A stretch of 64,000 nucleotides of DNA from Hoyosella altamirensis (GCF_014191505.1 NZ_JACHWS010000003.1:186001-250000); one strand, 5' to 3'. Counted from the first letter of the stretch, positions 53,559 to 61,468 are shown. The notes: generated by a model not told the origin, from the letters alone. Translations and numbers: made by a program.

Positions 53559-54797
53559 CTAGCTCCAGACGATGCGCTGTTCGAGCCTTCGCAATTTCTC
53601 ACGCCGACGTGAATTCGATTCCCCTACCCAAGCGATATGCCCGCTGACGTGCTCCCGGAAATGCGTGCGGCCGTCCCGGTTCTGCGACGCGGGACCGTAC
53701 CGGACGCAGTTGTACAGCAATGCCTTCAACGCCTCATAGTCGTCGCGGCTCGCTTGCGGATGCGCGTTGACGACAAGCCCGGCCAAACGCTGACGGTGAT
53801 GAGCGCGCATCACTTTCGTCTTTGACGGGTGCACGAAGAATCCTTCGTCGCGCACGATCGCGCCCACTGTCCACAGCAACTGCTCTACGTTCACGACATC
53901 ACCGGAGAAAGCCAGATCGTCGGCGTATCTGGTGTAGTAGAGGCCTTGCGATTGCGCTAAGCCAGCGAGACGGCGATCCAGGTTCCGCGCCACCATGTTC
54001 GCGAGGGCAGGCGACGTCGGCGCACCTTGGGGCAGATGCCTGGTGCGCAGCAGCGTTGCCTGCTCGAACGGCATCCCTCGCAATATCGGCACGGGCGTCG
54101 CCGTAGTGCACAATCCCGCCAGCAGCGACGCGACCGACGGTGGATAACCGACCGCCAAAAAAACGGCCCGAACCCTCGCCGCAGTAATTGTGCTGAAGAA
54201 CCACCGCAAGTCAATCCGCACAACGAGGTCCGCGCCTGCATGGCCACTCCCGAATGTGTGCACGCTGCGGCCGCGACGAAAGCCATGCGCCGCCGCATGC
54301 ACCGGCAAGCGATCAAGGACTTTCCTCAAGATGCGCCGCTGCACTTCCCGCAACCGCACCTTCGGCGCCTCGATGAGCCTTGCGCCATTGTGATAGCGGT
54401 AGTGATGGAGTCGGCCGGGCTTACCTCGCAGCCTGCCCTGCACATCGGCGAACCACTCGAGTTCGGGCATCGTGAGATCGAAGGCCTGGCACAGCGCATG
54501 CGGTGTCTGCCACCGCGGCACGTCGAACTTCCACAGTGATGACTCGACCGTCACCTCGACCGGCCTAGCAGGCAGTTCAGGGAGTTCGGCAAGGACATTC
54601 CGGACCGTTGATTCTCCCTCTATCGGCTCCCCCGGCATCAGATCCAGCACCCGTCGGGCAAGAAGCACAGGATCTGCGGCGCCCGCCTCACCGAGGCGTT
54701 CCTCGAGGCCGCTGCGGGTCCACGGACCAGCGACAGCTGCCGCCGCAAGCAGGTCAGCCTCCAGACGCGTGAAGGCGCGGGGAGGACGCGATGGCAT
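53559..54797 (-). CDS. Retron-type reverse transcriptase
   Basis: A 412-aa RNA-directed DNA polymerase. RT core (about 130-345): GARLIEAPKVRLREVQRRIL, DLRWFF (RT motif A Asp near 196), LPQGAPTSP (255-263), active site YTRYADDLAFSG (YADD at 291-294), HPSKTKVM and LAGLVVN (338-344). Closest recalled relatives are long retron RTs such as that of Mx162 (LPVHAAAHGF matches LPVHGAAHGF). The retron hallmark NAxxH is FGSGH here (182-186) and VTG is LAG (338-340). Residues 1-95 form an unrecognised N-terminal region. ATG 54797 is chosen because homology is plausible from there and the ncRNA lies upstream. The frame stays open to 55352 through an unrelated gene. Confidence 0.9.
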   Translation of the reverse strand: MPSRPPRAFTRLEADLLAAAAVAGPWTRSGLEERLGEAGAADPVLLARRVLDLMPGEPIEGESTVRNVLAELPELPARPVEVTVESSLWKFDVPRWQTPHALCQAFDLTMPELEWFADVQGRLRGKPGRLHHYRYHNGARLIEAPKVRLREVQRRILRKVLDRLPVHAAAHGFRRGRSVHTFGSGHAGADLVVRIDLRWFFSTITAARVRAVFLAVGYPPSVASLLAGLCTTATPVPILRGMPFEQATLLRTRHLPQGAPTSPALANMVARNLDRRLAGLAQSQGLYYTRYADDLAFSGDVVNVEQLLWTVGAIVRDEGFFVHPSKTKVMRAHHRQRLAGLVVNAHPQASRDDYEALKALLYNCVRYGPASQNRDGRTHFREHVSGHIAWVGESNSRRREKLRRLEQRIVWS

Positions 54798-54821
54798 GCT
54801 CACACTCAGCCCCGTTGTGGT

Positions 54822-54988
54822 ATGCGAGGCGCGGCGCGACCATAACCTGTCGTCAGCGGCGCACGGGCGCACGCGGAGCGTGCCGAAGTGCGTCGGACGA
54901 TGTGCCCAACTTGCAACGCGCAGCCCGGGGTTACCCCGGACATGGAAAGGGCGACAGCCCTCCCACTCTCGCGCACGCGCACTCGCAT
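54822..54988 (-). ncRNA. Putative retron msr-msd RNA
   Basis: A 167-nt block ends 24 nt before the RT start. Its ends are complementary: ATGCGAG-T-GCGCG (5', 54988-54976) pairs with CGCGCCTCGCAT (3', 54833-54822), 12 bp with one bulged base, like retron a1/a2. Inside are an 8-bp G-U-containing hairpin (about 54947-54967), a perfect CCGGGG-TAA-CCCCGG hairpin (54925-54939) and GCACGC-TCC-GCGTGC (54869-54883) nested within a longer TCGTC/GACGA stem. No known ncRNA family was recognised; the call rests on position and folding. Confidence 0.5.
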
Positions 54989-55020
54989 GGGTCATAGGGT
55001 GCCATAGTTGCTCCGGAAGA

Positions 55021-55650
55021 TCATTTCGGGGCGCGGATGTCGGGAAGGTCGTCGGCCGCGCGCTGGGAAGTCGAGTCGGCTCTGCGGTGGGTTCCGAGGG
55101 CTTGGCAGAGGACTCGGTGGACATAGCCGGTTTCAGCAGGAGCGTTGTCGATAAGGATGGCGGTGCATAGGCCGTCAGACGCGGCGACGAGCGCGGCGAC
55201 AGCCTCGGGACTATCAGTGAGCGCGGCAGCGAGCGCGGCCACGTCCTCACGCCAGCGGCGCGCGATCGGCGCCAGCGCTGGGCGGCGTGCGGCCAGGGTA
55301 GACAACTCACGTTCGGCCAACGCTCGTTCTCGCCCCGCCCCGGCGGTTTCAACGATCAATTCGGCTAGGCCCCGCAGCTTGTCGCCGGGATCATCGACGA
55401 TCTGACGGATGCGCGCGCTATAGGTATCAGCGACGCTCGTCAGTGCCGCGACGAGCAAATCATCCAGGGTAGCGAAGTAATAGATGCTGAGGCTGGTGGT
55501 GATCCCGGCTTGCTTCGCGACGGTTCGGTGGGTGACCCCGGCGGCACCCTCACGGGTAACGACGGCGAGAGTGGCATCGATGATCTCAGCACGGCGTCTA
55601 TTGCCCTTAACCCGGCGCCCATCGATGGGTTCGCTCTCGTCGTCCTGCAT
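55021..55650 (-). CDS. TetR-family repressor of the MFS exporter
   Basis: A 209-aa regulator: TetR HTH at about 20-65 (GVTHRTVAKQAGITTSLSIY) and a helical ligand-binding C-terminus. ATG 55650 is preceded by AGGAGGG at ideal spacing. It lies 34 bp downstream of the exporter on the same strand; the operators at 57238-57274 suggest it represses that operon and itself. Confidence 0.9.
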   Translation of the reverse strand: MQDDESEPIDGRRVKGNRRRAEIIDATLAVVTREGAAGVTHRTVAKQAGITTSLSIYYFATLDDLLVAALTSVADTYSARIRQIVDDPGDKLRGLAELIVETAGAGRERALAERELSTLAARRPALAPIARRWREDVAALAAALTDSPEAVAALVAASDGLCTAILIDNAPAETGYVHRVLCQALGTHRRADSTSQRAADDLPDIRAPK

Positions 55651-55684
55651 GTCCCTCCTTTTTGCTCGAGGGTAGTCGAACCTG

Positions 55685-57214
55685 TTACCGCTGGTCCGTC
55701 TCTCGTTCCTGAATTTCACCGAGCGGACGTAGGTGTCGCAGAGCGACAAGACACAGCAGTACCGCGACGAGGGTGACCGCACCGGCGGCGAGGGATGCAA
55801 TGTTCACGCCCGTCGTGAAGGCCTCCTGCGCAGCCTGCACAACTCTAGGGGAAACCCGTTCACCCACCGATAGCGCACCGGAGAGGCTTCCCGTAACGCG
55901 TTCGGCGACTTCAGTTGAGGCTTGTGCGATTTCGGCCATCCTGTGGGAGTAGAGGGCGGCGGTGAGGCTGCCGAGCAATGCAACCCCGACCCCGATGCCG
56001 AGCTCCTGGACCGTTTCGGACATCGCAGCGGCCGACCCGGACTTGGAGGCAGGCGCTGCGCCGACGACGGTGTCTGTGCCGAGCGCAGCGATCGCGCCCA
56101 GACCGAGATAGATGAAGGTGAAGCCGACTACCACGCGAATCGAATCCCCAGGGCCGATTACGGCCAGCAACGCATACCCGACCACCGACAATCCGAGCAT
56201 AAGGCCCATGACAATGCCTGGGCGAGCCCGCCTGGCGATCAAAGGCGCACCGATGGCGGCGGCGAACATCGCCAGCGCTGGCGGGCCCATCCAAAGACCC
56301 GCCGCGAACGGCGTAAGCCCCTCGACGAGCTGCAGGTACTGGGTGACCAAGTACATTGTCCCGCCCACTCCGACCAGTCCGATCAGCAGCACTGTAAGCG
56401 CCGCCGAGAATGCGCGGTTAGCGAACAAGGCAACGTCCAGCAGTGGGGAGGCAAGGCGGCGTTGCCTTTTCACGAACAACACACCCGCGGCCCCGCCAAC
56501 CAGAACGCAGAGCAGTCCTAACACACCGAACCCGTAGACGGCCGTATGCTTGATCACGTATATGACCGGCAGAATGGTCGTCAGCGAGAGTGCGACGCTG
56601 ACCAGGTCAAGTCGTCCCGCTTGCGGATCGCTGTACTCGGGCAGCAGCCACCGTGCACACGCGAGCACAATCACCGCGATCGGCACGGCGAGCAAAAACG
56701 CTGCACCCCACCACAAGACCTCGACCAGTGCGCCGCCAACGACCGGGCCAGCGGCCATTCCGAGTGCGAACATAGTCGCCCACACTCCTATCGCCACGGC
56801 ACGCTGACGCACATCAGCGAACATGTGCGAAATCAACGACAATGTTGAGGGCATCAGCGTAGCGCCCGCGATCCCCAGCAGCGCGCGGGCAACTATCAGC
56901 AATTCGGCGCTCGGAGCGAAGGCTGCGAAGACTGACACCGCTGCGAATGCCGCCATGCCGACTAACAGCAGACGGCGCCTTCCTATTCGGTCACCGAGGG
57001 TCCCCATTGTGATGAGGAACCCAGCGATGAAGAACCCGTAGACATCCATAATCCACAACGTCTGCGTCGCCGACGGATCCAGGGCGGCGGACAGACTCGG
57101 CAGCACCAGGTAGAGCACCGTCACGTCGAGGCCAAGCAGCACTGTCGGCAGCCCGAGTAGCCCCAAGCCTGCCCATTCGCGCGTTCCCGCACGCCTTACT
57201 CCTACGTCGAGCAT
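55685..57214 (-). CDS. MFS multidrug transporter, DHA2 (14-TM) family
   Basis: A 509-aa proton-driven exporter with 14 membrane helices, close to QacA/SmvA/LfrA-type pumps. Motif D1 LDVTVLYLVLPSL (helix 1), motif A GTLGDRIGRRRLLL, motif C GPVVGGALVEV. ATG 57214. Substrates are probably cationic dyes or quaternary ammonium compounds by family. Its intact copy contrasts with the decayed DHA2 gene at 45230. Confidence 0.92.
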   Translation of the reverse strand: MLDVGVRRAGTREWAGLGLLGLPTVLLGLDVTVLYLVLPSLSAALDPSATQTLWIMDVYGFFIAGFLITMGTLGDRIGRRRLLLVGMAAFAAVSVFAAFAPSAELLIVARALLGIAGATLMPSTLSLISHMFADVRQRAVAIGVWATMFALGMAAGPVVGGALVEVLWWGAAFLLAVPIAVIVLACARWLLPEYSDPQAGRLDLVSVALSLTTILPVIYVIKHTAVYGFGVLGLLCVLVGGAAGVLFVKRQRRLASPLLDVALFANRAFSAALTVLLIGLVGVGGTMYLVTQYLQLVEGLTPFAAGLWMGPPALAMFAAAIGAPLIARRARPGIVMGLMLGLSVVGYALLAVIGPGDSIRVVVGFTFIYLGLGAIAALGTDTVVGAAPASKSGSAAAMSETVQELGIGVGVALLGSLTAALYSHRMAEIAQASTEVAERVTGSLSGALSVGERVSPRVVQAAQEAFTTGVNIASLAAGAVTLVAVLLCLVALRHLRPLGEIQERETDQR

Positions 57215-57237
57215 GGAATCCCCTTAACGATCGACTT

Positions 57238-57274
57238 ACTTGAACGATAGTTCAAGTAGAACGATCGTTCAAGT
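57238..57274. promoter_or_regulatory. Two TetR-type operators upstream of the MFS gene
   Basis: Site 1: ACTTGAAC-GATA-GTTCAAGT (57238-57257), a perfect 8-bp inverted repeat. Site 2: GAACGATCGTTC (57259-57270), a perfect 12-bp palindrome followed by AAGT, so the half-site GTTCAAGT recurs at 57267-57274. They lie 24-60 bp before the MFS start, overlapping any promoter. Confidence 0.7.
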
Positions 57275-57380
57275 AATTCGTTTCGTCTGCCCCGGTTCAA
57301 TCAGGAATCAAGAAGCTTGGGAGCGATGGCCGGACTACGGTCACCTCTAAAGGATCGATCAACGGCAGGAGAGAATAGCG

Positions 57381-57812
57381 ATGACCACCGAAGGCTTCTC
57401 CGAGCAAGAACGCGCAGCGATGAAGGAACGCGCCACTGAATTAAAGAAGGAGGCAAGCCGCGGTCGCGGGAAAAAGGCTGCTGCCGAGGAAGCCGACATG
57501 CTGACAAAGATCGCGCAGATGGCCGAGCCTGACCGATCTCTAGCCGAACGCATTCACAACATCGTCACCAGCAACGCCCCGAACCTCGCACCGAAGCTGT
57601 GGTACGGGCAGCCCGCCTACGCAAGGAAAGGAAAAGTTGTGTGCTTCTTCCGCAGCGGCAACGATGACAAGGAACGCTATTCGACATTCGGGTTCACCCC
57701 CGAAGCTAACCTCGACGAGCGCGGTCTGTGGCCGACCTCGTACGCTGTGACCGACTTAAGCGACGAGGAGGCGGAGGCGATCGCCGTGCTCGTCAAGAAA
57801 GCCGTGAGCTGA
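57381..57812 (+). CDS. DUF1801-domain protein
   Basis: A 143-aa cytosolic protein. N-terminal lysine/glutamate-rich helix (about 5-45), then a DUF1801/YdhG-like domain with PKLWYGQPAYARKGKVVCFF. Some family members bind iron or act in stress tolerance; no function assigned here. ATG 57381 has GGAGAG upstream. Confidence 0.8.
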   Translation: MTTEGFSEQERAAMKERATELKKEASRGRGKKAAAEEADMLTKIAQMAEPDRSLAERIHNIVTSNAPNLAPKLWYGQPAYARKGKVVCFFRSGNDDKERYSTFGFTPEANLDERGLWPTSYAVTDLSDEEAEAIAVLVKKAVS

Positions 57813-57832
57813 CGGGCCTGTCAGCTCGCGGC
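57801..57832. terminator. Bidirectional terminator, DUF1801 gene / hmp
   Basis: GCCGTGAGCTGA (57801-57812) pairs with TCAGCTCGCGGC (57821-57832), 12 bp including one G-T pair, loop 8 bases. It overlaps the DUF1801 stop codon and lies just past the hmp stop, so it can serve both convergent genes. Confidence 0.6.
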
Positions 57833-57840
57833 TCGGTGAC

Positions 57841-59061
57841 CTATGACGCGAGCCACGCGTCCGGCCCGAAAACTTCGTAGTGCACCCGGTCAGCGGCAAC
57901 GTCGAGATCGCGCAGTCCAGCACGGACTGCTTGCATGAATGGCAGCGGGCCGCACAAATAGACGTGCGCATCAGCTGGGATATCCACACCGCTTAGATCG
58001 ACGAATCCGCTGCGGACCGAGTCGGTTTCCGCTCGGTTTCCGAGATCTTCGTACCACCGATAAAGCACTGCTGTAGGTAATTGGTCTACCGCGGTTTTGA
58101 GTTCGTCACGAAATGCGTGCGCAGCTTTGTTCCGGTCGGCGTGTACCACCGTGACACGGCGTTCTGAGCCAGATTCCGCGAGATGTCCCAGCATGCTCAT
58201 CACAGGGGTGCAGCCGATCCCCGCAGTGATGAAAACCAGCGGTTCCGTTCCCATACCGTGCAGCGTGACGTCCCCGAATGGCAACGAGACTTGCAGCTGG
58301 TCGCCTTCGAAGACGTTGTTGTACAGGTAGTTCGAAACCTCGCCCGCTGGCTGATTTACACCACCATCACCCTCGAGTTGCGCGATCCGCTTCACCGTGA
58401 TGCGCCAGCGATCCGTGCGGGGCGCGGCGGAAAGGCTGTATTGGCGGATCTGGCGACCACCATCAGGAAGAGTCACGCCAACCGAGATGTACTGCCCCGG
58501 AAGAAAAGGAGGGAGCGCCGCTTCGTCAGCACCGGCCAGTACGAAGGACACCGCGTCCGCTGATTCGTAACGGCGGGCCACCACATCGACGGTGCGCCAG
58601 ACGTCACCATCCTCGACACTGGCAGCACGATAGAGCCCGCGCTCCGCCTCGATAAGTGTGTTCGCCATGTCCCAGTAGACCTCGGTCCAGGCCTCCGCGA
58701 CTTCACTGGTCACTGCACTACCGAGAACCTCAGCGATCGCGGCGAACAGGTGCTCATAGACGATCAGATACTGTTCTGCTGTCACGCCGAGGGAAGCATG
58801 CTTGTGCGCGATCCGGCTGATCAGTTCGCGCGGCGGGGGTGCGCCAGGGGTAATTAACAGCGTCGCGTACGTGGCGATTGAACCCGCGAGTGCCTTCTGC
58901 TGCTCGCCGCTGGCCTGATTGCCGCGATTGAACAAGTCGCGCTCGAGCTCCGGATGTGCTGCGAACATCTTCTTGTAGAAAAGCGGGGTGATGTCTCCAA
59001 TCGCGGCGCCGACGGCCGGTAGCGTCGCACGCACTACTTCTGTCGCTTTGTGTGACAGCAC
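57841..59061 (-). CDS. hmp: Flavohaemoprotein (nitric oxide dioxygenase)
   Basis: A 406-aa enzyme converting NO and O2 to nitrate with NAD(P)H. N-terminal globin (about 1-140) with TyrB10 at Tyr29 and proximal His88 in AHKHASLGV; FAD domain with RQYSLSAAP; NAD domain with AGIGCTPVMSML and C-terminal EVFGP. GTG 59061 is preceded by GGAGGAACC. The upstream region has two DosR-box-like repeats and an AGAACAG/CTGTTCT inverted repeat. Confidence 0.95.
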   Translation of the reverse strand: MLSHKATEVVRATLPAVGAAIGDITPLFYKKMFAAHPELERDLFNRGNQASGEQQKALAGSIATYATLLITPGAPPPRELISRIAHKHASLGVTAEQYLIVYEHLFAAIAEVLGSAVTSEVAEAWTEVYWDMANTLIEAERGLYRAASVEDGDVWRTVDVVARRYESADAVSFVLAGADEAALPPFLPGQYISVGVTLPDGGRQIRQYSLSAAPRTDRWRITVKRIAQLEGDGGVNQPAGEVSNYLYNNVFEGDQLQVSLPFGDVTLHGMGTEPLVFITAGIGCTPVMSMLGHLAESGSERRVTVVHADRNKAAHAFRDELKTAVDQLPTAVLYRWYEDLGNRAETDSVRSGFVDLSGVDIPADAHVYLCGPLPFMQAVRAGLRDLDVAADRVHYEVFGPDAWLAS

Positions 59062-59228
59062 GGTTCCTCCAGTTTGGTGCAGCTGTAATCGTTTCGGTTT
59101 CACGCGCGACAGCGAGCCGCATGACAGCGCGTAGCCGCAGGCCAGTAGGCAGCCTGACCTGTACGCGGCGAGCGTATTTCACCGCGCATCTCAGATTCGG
59201 GTTATGTGTGCTGGCTCACGACAACTAG

Positions 59229-59260
59229 TGACCAAAGACTTTTTCGGATGACCAAAGTCC
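59229..59260 (-). promoter_or_regulatory. Two DosR-box-like repeats upstream of hmp
   Basis: TGACCAAAG occurs at 59229-59237 and again at 59249-59257, exactly 20 bp apart. On the minus strand the second reads AGGACTTTGGTCAT, matching 10 of 14 positions of the mycobacterial DosR core GGGACTTTAGTCCC; the first matches 9 of 14. Located 170-200 bp upstream of hmp. Confidence 0.4.
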
Positions 59261-59263
59261 TTC

Positions 59264-59290
59264 AGAACAGAAGATTTTTGCTCCTGTTCT
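59264..59290. repeat. Inverted repeat in the hmp upstream region
   Basis: AGAACAG (59264-59270) and CTGTTCT (59284-59290) are perfect complements with a 13-base spacer, located upstream of hmp and just downstream of the DUF1707 gene stop. Could be a second regulator site or a weak terminator for the DUF1707 gene. Confidence 0.4.
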
Positions 59291-59335
59291 CACGCAATTC
59301 GGCGCTCTAGGAGCATGCGGGACGCGGGTACAGCG

Positions 59336-59917
59336 TCAGCGCATGAAGCGCCATTTCCGAGGAGGCCGCGCAACGACGTTTCCCATCCCTGCTGATCCCG
59401 TCACCCGGATCGTCGCGTCCGCTGGAGACGCAGCGTAACCAAGTTTGTTTTTGACGGAGCCCATCGTGGTCTTCACTTCATCGGTGCTGACCGTCACTCC
59501 TGGGGGAACGATCAGCACGATATTGCCCATGTTCGCTGACGCTTCGATCAGCACCTGGCCGTAAGGGAACTCTGCTTGAGTGAAATCGAGCTTGAGGGAG
59601 CCCATCGCGGTACTCGCGACGATATGGTTGGGTACTTTCCAGTACCCGTCACGTTTCAGGTCGGAAAACCCCGCGTTTAGTCGCAGTGGCTGCGCGGAGG
59701 ACTGAGCTGGAGAAACTCCAGGCAGTGCTGGAACTGGCAGGTCGGCGACGACAGCATCCAGATCAGTGTAAGTCACCGCGGAGTACACGGCCACCAGGCG
59801 CTCATCGAGTTCGCTGAGAGTAATGCGGCCCTCTGAGTGTGCCTGATTGACGATCTTCACCGCGACTTCGCGGTCTTTGTCCGACGCCCGCAGGTTTCGC
59901 CGATCCGGTTGGGTCAT
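59336..59917 (-). CDS. DUF1707 / LiaF-like C-terminal domain protein
   Basis: A 193-aa soluble protein: an N-terminal DUF1707 (SHOCT-like; LRASDKDREVAVKIVNQAHS) domain followed by a LiaF-like C-terminal domain with repeated TAMGSLKLDF / ANMGNIVLIVPPGV / TTMGSVKNKL beta-segments. LiaF proteins tune responses to cell-wall-active antibiotics in Firmicutes; the actinobacterial role is unproven. ATG 59917 follows GAAGG. No membrane helix. Confidence 0.82.
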   Translation of the reverse strand: MTQPDRRNLRASDKDREVAVKIVNQAHSEGRITLSELDERLVAVYSAVTYTDLDAVVADLPVPALPGVSPAQSSAQPLRLNAGFSDLKRDGYWKVPNHIVASTAMGSLKLDFTQAEFPYGQVLIEASANMGNIVLIVPPGVTVSTDEVKTTMGSVKNKLGYAASPADATIRVTGSAGMGNVVARPPRKWRFMR

Positions 59918-60441
59918 ACCTTCATCGTACGAAAAGATCTTGGAGGACGGGCACACACAGGACGTGAGAGCAGACGCTTCATGTTGGCTCGTTCGACGAT
60001 GAGAAATCTATCTCAGTGACTTCCGGAATGTTGCCCCCGAGTGACAACGCACGATTCTCGGGCAACCCGTCGCCAGAGCATCCTTGCGCTGAAGCGCGAC
60101 CGGTCACCGTTTGCGGGCAAACGACGTCGCCATCGCGGCCCAAGAAGACACGACCGCCAGCCCGGCTTTTAGTGACTGCACGCCGCCGACGCCACGCAGC
60201 TCCCGCAGTGTCCTATGCCCTTCACCGGCCTCAGTAGTGCGCTGCTCCCATCTCACAACGATTTTCCTCTGCTTCGGCACCTCTCCCCTCCCGCACCGCG
60301 CTTCTGGACGCACACGGCTGACCACTTAAGAACAGCATGTAATCAACAGGGGAATTACCCGAAAGGTTACGTTCTACACATGGCGAGGGCAGTCGCAGGT
60401 CACCAGTCGAGGAGCGAGCCCGGACACGCTGAGTTGCATGG
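59918..60441. other. Intergenic region without a supported gene
   Basis: 524 bp between the DUF1707 and NTF2-like genes. A 73-codon minus-strand frame (60104-60325) has no homology I recognise and no ribosome binding site. No RNA gene, repeat or riboswitch was recognised. It must contain the DUF1707 promoter. Confidence 0.4.
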
Positions 60442-60777
60442 TCAATGGCTTGGGATGCGGAACTCGCTGACCTTGCCGCCGACGACAGTAACGAACGCGC
60501 GGCTCGACCCATTGAATCGGTTGCTGCGCCAGTCGAACTGGATCTCGGTGACGTTGTCTTCTGAGCTGGCGGCCGTGACCGCGATTGTGGCGTTCTGCCC
60601 AATGGCATCCGTGTCCGCCCAACTAGCGATTCCGTCGGCGCCATTTAGAACACGGCCCCAGTCGTTGACGACACCATCAGCCGTGAATGCTGCGACAAAT
60701 GCCTCTCTGTCACCGTTGTTGATTGCGTCGACAAGCGCCTGGATAGGTGCGGGAAGCTCGCTCACTGGTTCACCCAC
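60442..60777 (-). CDS. NTF2-like (SnoaL-type) protein
   Basis: A 111-aa protein of the cone-shaped NTF2/SnoaL fold: LVDAINNGDREAFVAAFTAD opens the domain, and DWRSNRFNGSSRAFVTVVGG forms the beta-sheet with ligand pocket. Such proteins are small enzymes or ligand binders; nothing narrows this one. Starts at GTG 60777 or GTG 60765; neither has a strong ribosome binding site. Confidence 0.75.
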   Translation of the reverse strand: MGEPVSELPAPIQALVDAINNGDREAFVAAFTADGVVNDWGRVLNGADGIASWADTDAIGQNATIAVTAASSEDNVTEIQFDWRSNRFNGSSRAFVTVVGGKVSEFRIPSH

Positions 60778-61058
60778 TTACGCGGAGATGGGATAGTTTC
60801 GTGCCGACTCGTCGCCGTTACAGCATCGCCCAGCCGGAAACAGCTGCGAACAACGCATCCAGAAAGGCCTGGGAGCACGACGGTAATGGTACCCGTAACA
60901 ACGGATGGTCGTTCTCTGTCTCTCCCAGGTGGTAGCTACCAGCACCGCCTCAGCCGCGTGTAAGCAGGTGGTGCGACAGCACCCTAAGGGGCCTCCCGCA
61001 GCGCAGGCATCCAGCGGAGTATTAGCTCCACGCACCCCCTAGCAACCCGGAGGTTACA

Positions 61059-61394
61059 TTGTTCCGCACTGCCGCAAAGATCCTCGCCTCTACAACTGTC
61101 GCCACGGCCATTGTCCTACCCGGCACTGCCATCGCTGGCGCGAAGCCCGCTCCGCAGCCAGTTGGCGCGAGCACACCGCTCACCACCACTACCACGGTGG
61201 GTCTGCAGGCGGGAGCGACAGGGCAGGGTGAGACACAGGCTCAGTGCGACCGGCGCGCCGCGGCGATCAACTCCTGGTACGACGAGCTGTACACGCAGAC
61301 CATCGCAGGCAACGCCGCAGCAGCGGAAACGGCCAACAACAATGTGGCAGCCCTCGAGGATGCCGCTTTGAGCGCGGGCTGCTTCCTCTTCTAG
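61059..61394 (+). CDS. Small secreted protein of unknown function
   Basis: A 111-aa protein. Signal peptide about residues 1-27 (KILASTTVATAIVLPGTAIA, cleavage near AGA), a Thr/Pro-rich stretch, then a helical domain with two cysteines (Cys in AQCDRRAAAI and in SAGCFLF) that could form one disulfide. The start is TTG 61059, supported by GGAGG six bases upstream. No family recognised. Preceded by 281 bp without another gene. Confidence 0.7.
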   Translation: MFRTAAKILASTTVATAIVLPGTAIAGAKPAPQPVGASTPLTTTTTVGLQAGATGQGETQAQCDRRAAAINSWYDELYTQTIAGNAAAAETANNNVAALEDAALSAGCFLF

Positions 61395-61468
61395 GTCAGT
61401 CAAGGAACCGGCCGGACACAGCAATTCCTGGCTTGCAAGCTAGGCGGCACCACTCGAAGGAAGCACAA

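Noticed and set aside
53559-54797. Group II intron or diversity-generating retroelement RT
   Set aside because: No maturase/HNH domain, no intron-like RNA ends and no TR/VR repeat pair seen; the core reads as retron type (LPQGAPTSP, YTRYADD).
54798-55352. 185-codon N-terminal extension of the reverse transcriptase frame
   Set aside because: It overlaps the TetR gene on the same strand in another frame and runs through the structured RNA block; its composition is Ser/Pro/Arg-rich shadow sequence without homology.
60104-60325. 73-codon minus-strand frame in the 59918-60441 gap
   Set aside because: No ribosome binding site, no recognised family, atypical composition; kept only as an unexplained gap.
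60778-61058. Riboswitch (c-di-AMP ydaO type) before the small secreted protein
   Set aside because: Actinobacterial secreted proteins can have one, but I could not find the conserved core blocks in this stretch.
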